From the NCBI GenBank assembly GCA_027487055.1, contig JAIYEJ010000225.1, positions 1 to 8,507 on the forward strand: a stretch of DNA of 8,507 bases, written 5' to 3'. Below the pieces are notes generated by a model, which made no database searches, was not told the DNA's origin, and saw only the letters and a list, made by a program, of their open reading frames with translations. Source of the stretch: Methylotenera sp. (lineage in GTDB: Bacteria > Pseudomonadota > Gammaproteobacteria > Burkholderiales > Methylophilaceae). A program made the position numbers and the translations under genes. Of the stretch, positions 7,033-8,507 are shown in pieces; positions within the stretch are counted from its first letter, which is position 1; the number at the start of each line of letters is the position of its first letter.

Positions 7033-8076
7033 TTATTCATGCGCAAATACGTTACCTAATTTATCCATTTCTTCCAAGGCGCGGCCGCAGCCCCTTGCTA
7101 CACATGTGAGCGGATCTTCTGCAACGATGACTGGTAAGCCTGTCTCTTCGACTAATAAACGGTCTAAATCGCGCAATAAAGCTCCGCCACCAGTAAGCAC
7201 CATCCCTTTTTCGGCAATGTCTGCACCTAATTCTGGAGGTGTTTGCTCAAGCGCTGATTTCACCGCACCGACAATCGCGTTTAATGGTTCAGTCAATGCC
7301 TCTAAAATTTCGTTACTTGAAATGGTAAATTTACGTGGTAACCCTTCGGCTAAGTTACGGCCAGTGACTTCCATCTCTAAAACTTCTGAACCTGGGAAAG
7401 CTGAACCGATTTTTTTCTTAATTGCTTCTGCGGTTGGTTCAGAAATTTGCATGCCGTAGTTACGACGAATGTAATCAATAATTGCTTGGTCAAATTTATC
7501 GCCACCCACGCGCTCTGACTTAGCGTAAACAATACCACCCAAAGAAATTACGCCTACTTCAGTTGTACCACCGCCAATATCCACCACCATACTGCCTGTT
7601 GCTTCTGCCACTGGCATATCGGCACCAATTGCGGCGGCCATTGGTTCTTCAATTAAAAATACTTGTTTTGCACCAGCACGCTCGGCTGATTCTTTAATTG
7701 CGCGACGTTCAACTTGGGTTGAGCCAACAGGAACGCAAATAATGATGCGTGGACTAGGCGAAAACCAACGAGAATCATGTACTTTGCGGATAAAATACTT
7801 AAGCATTTGTTCGGTAATGGTGAAGTCTGCAATTACGCCATCTTTCATTGGGCGAATCGCTTGAATATTCGCTGGTGCGCGGCCAAGCATGCCTTTGGCA
7901 TCAGCGCCTACAGCAAGCAAAACTTTTTTACCATTAGGGCCACCTTCTAAGCGAATAGCAACAACTGATGGCTCATCTAATACGATGCCTCTTCCGCGAG
8001 CGTAAATAAGAGTATTGGCGGTGCCTAAGTCGATAGCCAAGTCATTTGAAAAATAACTATTGATGAAACCAAACAT
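7033..8076 (-). CDS. mreB: MreB: bacterial actin homologue, cell-shape determinant
   Basis: The product is an actin-fold ATPase forming membrane-bound filaments that orient lateral wall synthesis. Its 347 residues equal the usual MreB length. Visible nucleotide-binding motifs are phosphate 1 D16-LGTANT22, phosphate 2 D166-IGGGT171 and the adenosine motif around T295-GGG298 (LTGGGALLRDLD). The LIEEP segment supplies the conserved Glu143/Glu144 region linked to ATP hydrolysis. The N-terminal MFGFINSYF is a short amphipathic membrane-targeting sequence, as in Gram-negative MreB proteins. It is the first gene of the minus-strand series. An AGGA Shine-Dalgarno sequence lies 8 nt before the ATG at 8076, and its own promoter is expected in the 200 nt upstream. 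By eye its codons look more GC-rich and regular than its neighbours', consistent with high expression. A paralogue such as Mbl is unlikely, given mreCD directly downstream. Confidence 0.98.
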   Translation of the reverse strand: MFGFINSYFSNDLAIDLGTANTLIYARGRGIVLDEPSVVAIRLEGGPNGKKVLLAVGADAKGMLGRAPANIQAIRPMKDGVIADFTITEQMLKYFIRKVHDSRWFSPSPRIIICVPVGSTQVERRAIKESAERAGAKQVFLIEEPMAAAIGADMPVAEATGSMVVDIGGGTTEVGVISLGGIVYAKSERVGGDKFDQAIIDYIRRNYGMQISEPTAEAIKKKIGSAFPGSEVLEMEVTGRNLAEGLPRKFTISSNEILEALTEPLNAIVGAVKSALEQTPPELGADIAEKGMVLTGGGALLRDLDRLLVEETGLPVIVAEDPLTCVARGCGRALEEMDKLGNVFAHE

Positions 8077-8084
8077 ATTTTTTA

Positions 8085-8088
8085 TCCT
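8085..8088 (-). promoter_or_regulatory. Ribosome binding site of mreB (AGGA)
   Basis: Minus-strand AGGA within CAGGAT ends 8 nt before the mreB ATG at 8076, which is near-ideal spacing and fixes the start. It is the clearest Shine-Dalgarno match in the window. Confidence 0.75.
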
Positions 8089-8149
8089 GTGTGTTACGAA
8101 ACGATTACAACGTCTAAAATTGCAAATAAGGCGTGCTTAAAATTCAAGG

Positions 8150-8155
8150 TATAAT
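8150..8155 (+). promoter_or_regulatory. Candidate -10 box (TATAAT) facing gatC
   Basis: This is an exact sigma-70 -10 hexamer on the plus strand, 121 nt before the gatC ATG. No matching -35 box is found at 16-18 nt upstream; the nearest TTGCAA (8120-8125) is 24 nt away. In an AT-rich region an exact hexamer can occur by chance, so confidence is limited. Confidence 0.35.
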
Positions 8156-8162
8156 AACGTAT

Positions 8163-8187
8163 ATTGCATTTAAAATTAAGATGCAAT
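8163..8187. repeat. Perfect 7-bp inverted repeat (possible operator)
   Basis: ATTGCAT (8163-8169) and ATGCAAT (8181-8187) are exact reverse complements separated by 11 nt. It lies just downstream of the TATAAT candidate on the gatC side. The half-site spacing of 18 nt centre to centre could suit a dimeric regulator, but no regulator is implied by the sequence. Confidence 0.4.
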
Positions 8188-8276
8188 TACACATTATTGC
8201 AAAGTAAGTTGCAAATTGAACTTATAGTTTTAAATAATTTGTTTTTAATAAACAATTAAATAAATAGAAAATTACC

Positions 8277-8507
8277 ATGTCACTCAATATAAACGATATA
8301 AAACGTATTGCGCATTTAGCGCGTATTCAAATTGATGATACAGAAGCGCAAGCAACATTGACCAAGCTTTCAGGCATTTTAGGTTTAATTGAACAAATGC
8401 AAGCCGTAGATACAAAAGGTATTGTGCCAATGTCACATTCTCAAGATGTTGTTCAGCGTTTGCGCGAGGATATCGTGACCAAAACAAATCAGCGCGATAT
8501 TTTTCAA
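8277..8507 (+). CDS. gatC: Glutamyl/aspartyl-tRNA amidotransferase subunit C, 3' end cut off by window edge
   Basis: This is an open plus-strand frame of 77 codons from the ATG at 8277 to the right edge. GatC is usually about 95 residues, so about 20 are missing. The N-terminus MSLNINDIKRIAHLARIQI is the conserved GatC opening with the IAxLARI motif. It is followed by the LSGILGLIEQMQAVDTKGI helix-loop and then PMSHSQDVVQRLREDIV, matching the family pattern of P.(S/T)H, a Val/Leu stretch, then LREDxV. GatC stabilises the GatA amidase and GatB in the cytosolic complex that converts misacylated Glu-tRNA(Gln) and/or Asp-tRNA(Asn) to the correct amidated forms. gatA and gatB probably follow off the edge. 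No good Shine-Dalgarno sequence precedes the ATG; the upstream 20 nt are A-rich, which could favour initiation. It is divergent from the mre series. Confidence 0.95.
   Translation, partial: MSLNINDIKRIAHLARIQIDDTEAQATLTKLSGILGLIEQMQAVDTKGIVPMSHSQDVVQRLREDIVTKTNQRDIFQ

Larger units (their letters stand above)
1..8076 (-). other. Probable single transcription unit mreBCD-mrdA-rodA-rlpA-dacA-ybeD
   Basis: All eight genes lie on the minus strand with gaps of 55, 25, 22, 9 and 18 nt, one 14-nt overlap (mreC/mreD) and a stop-start junction (mrdA/rodA). I found no stem followed by a T-run in any gap, so no internal terminator is supported. An operon starting upstream of mreB is the simplest reading. 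Internal promoters within coding regions cannot be excluded. Confidence 0.7.
8077..8276. promoter_or_regulatory. Divergent mreB/gatC intergenic promoter region
   Basis: These 200 AT-rich nucleotides lie between the divergent mreB and gatC starts and must hold both promoters. For mreB I see only weak minus-strand candidates, for example TTGAAT (8145-8140) with TGCAAT 17 nt downstream. For gatC, see the TATAAT entry. A second plus-strand candidate is TTGCAA (8209-8214) with AATAAT (8233-8238), an 18-nt spacer. Five TTGCA/TGCAA elements and a small inverted repeat cluster at 8120-8216. Near gatC, TTGTTT (8239-8244) and AAACAA (8250-8255) form a 6-bp inverted repeat with a 5-nt loop, too weak for a confident regulatory call. 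No coding sequence or RNA gene is apparent. Confidence 0.6.

Noticed and set aside
7106..7459. 117-codon open frame on the plus strand antisense to mreB
   Set aside because: It lies wholly inside mreB, whose motifs and length are complete. The translation is Ser/Pro/Lys-rich with no family resemblance, as expected for an antisense shadow of a conserved gene.
8284..8487. Minus-strand open frame of 67 codons over gatC
   Set aside because: It is fully antisense to gatC, which has a clear family signature, and it has no ribosome binding site or recognisable domain.
1..8507. Search for a novel system, mobile element, CRISPR array, tRNA or phage remnant
   Set aside because: All coding space is accounted for by well-known cell-wall and tRNA-amidation genes in a conserved order. 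No terminal inverted repeats, spaced direct-repeat arrays, integrase genes or cloverleaf-like sequences were seen.

Overview
This window is a conserved housekeeping locus from an AT-leaning (roughly 40% GC by eye) Gram-negative bacterium. It most likely comes from a betaproteobacterium, with Methylophilales (Methylotenera-like) as my best guess. That guess rests on gene order and protein style from memory, not on a search. No mobile element, CRISPR array, RNA gene or defence system is visible.

Layout: almost the whole window (1-8076) is one tightly packed gene series on the minus strand. In transcription order it is mreB, mreC, mreD, mrdA (PBP2), mrdB/rodA, rlpA, dacA and a DUF493/ybeD-like gene cut by the left edge. 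Gaps are 9-55 nt, mreC and mreD overlap by 14 nt, and mrdA and rodA are adjacent or overlapping, so a single operon is likely. A 200-nt AT-rich divergent intergenic region (8077-8276) separates mreB from a plus-strand gatC, which runs off the right edge and is probably the first gene of gatCAB.

How the genes work together: MreB filaments with MreC and MreD form the membrane scaffold of the elongasome. RodA (SEDS glycan polymerase) and PBP2 (transpeptidase) are the lateral-wall synthase pair that it guides. RlpA (lipoprotein with DPBB and SPOR domains) and DacA (PBP5-type D,D-carboxypeptidase) then remodel the glycan and trim the peptides. GatC belongs to the amidotransferase that makes Gln-tRNA(Gln) and/or Asn-tRNA(Asn). 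The first genes past the left edge could be lipB and lipA, as in many Proteobacteria, but this is not visible.

Every catalytic motif I checked is intact. The points worth a second look are small. They are a cluster of TTGCA-type motifs in the mreB/gatC divergent promoter region, two imperfect 17-bp-offset direct repeats at gene junctions, and start-codon ambiguities (in-frame upstream TTG versus ATG) in rlpA, rodA and mrdA, with few recognisable Shine-Dalgarno sequences. I found no previously undescribed biological system here.
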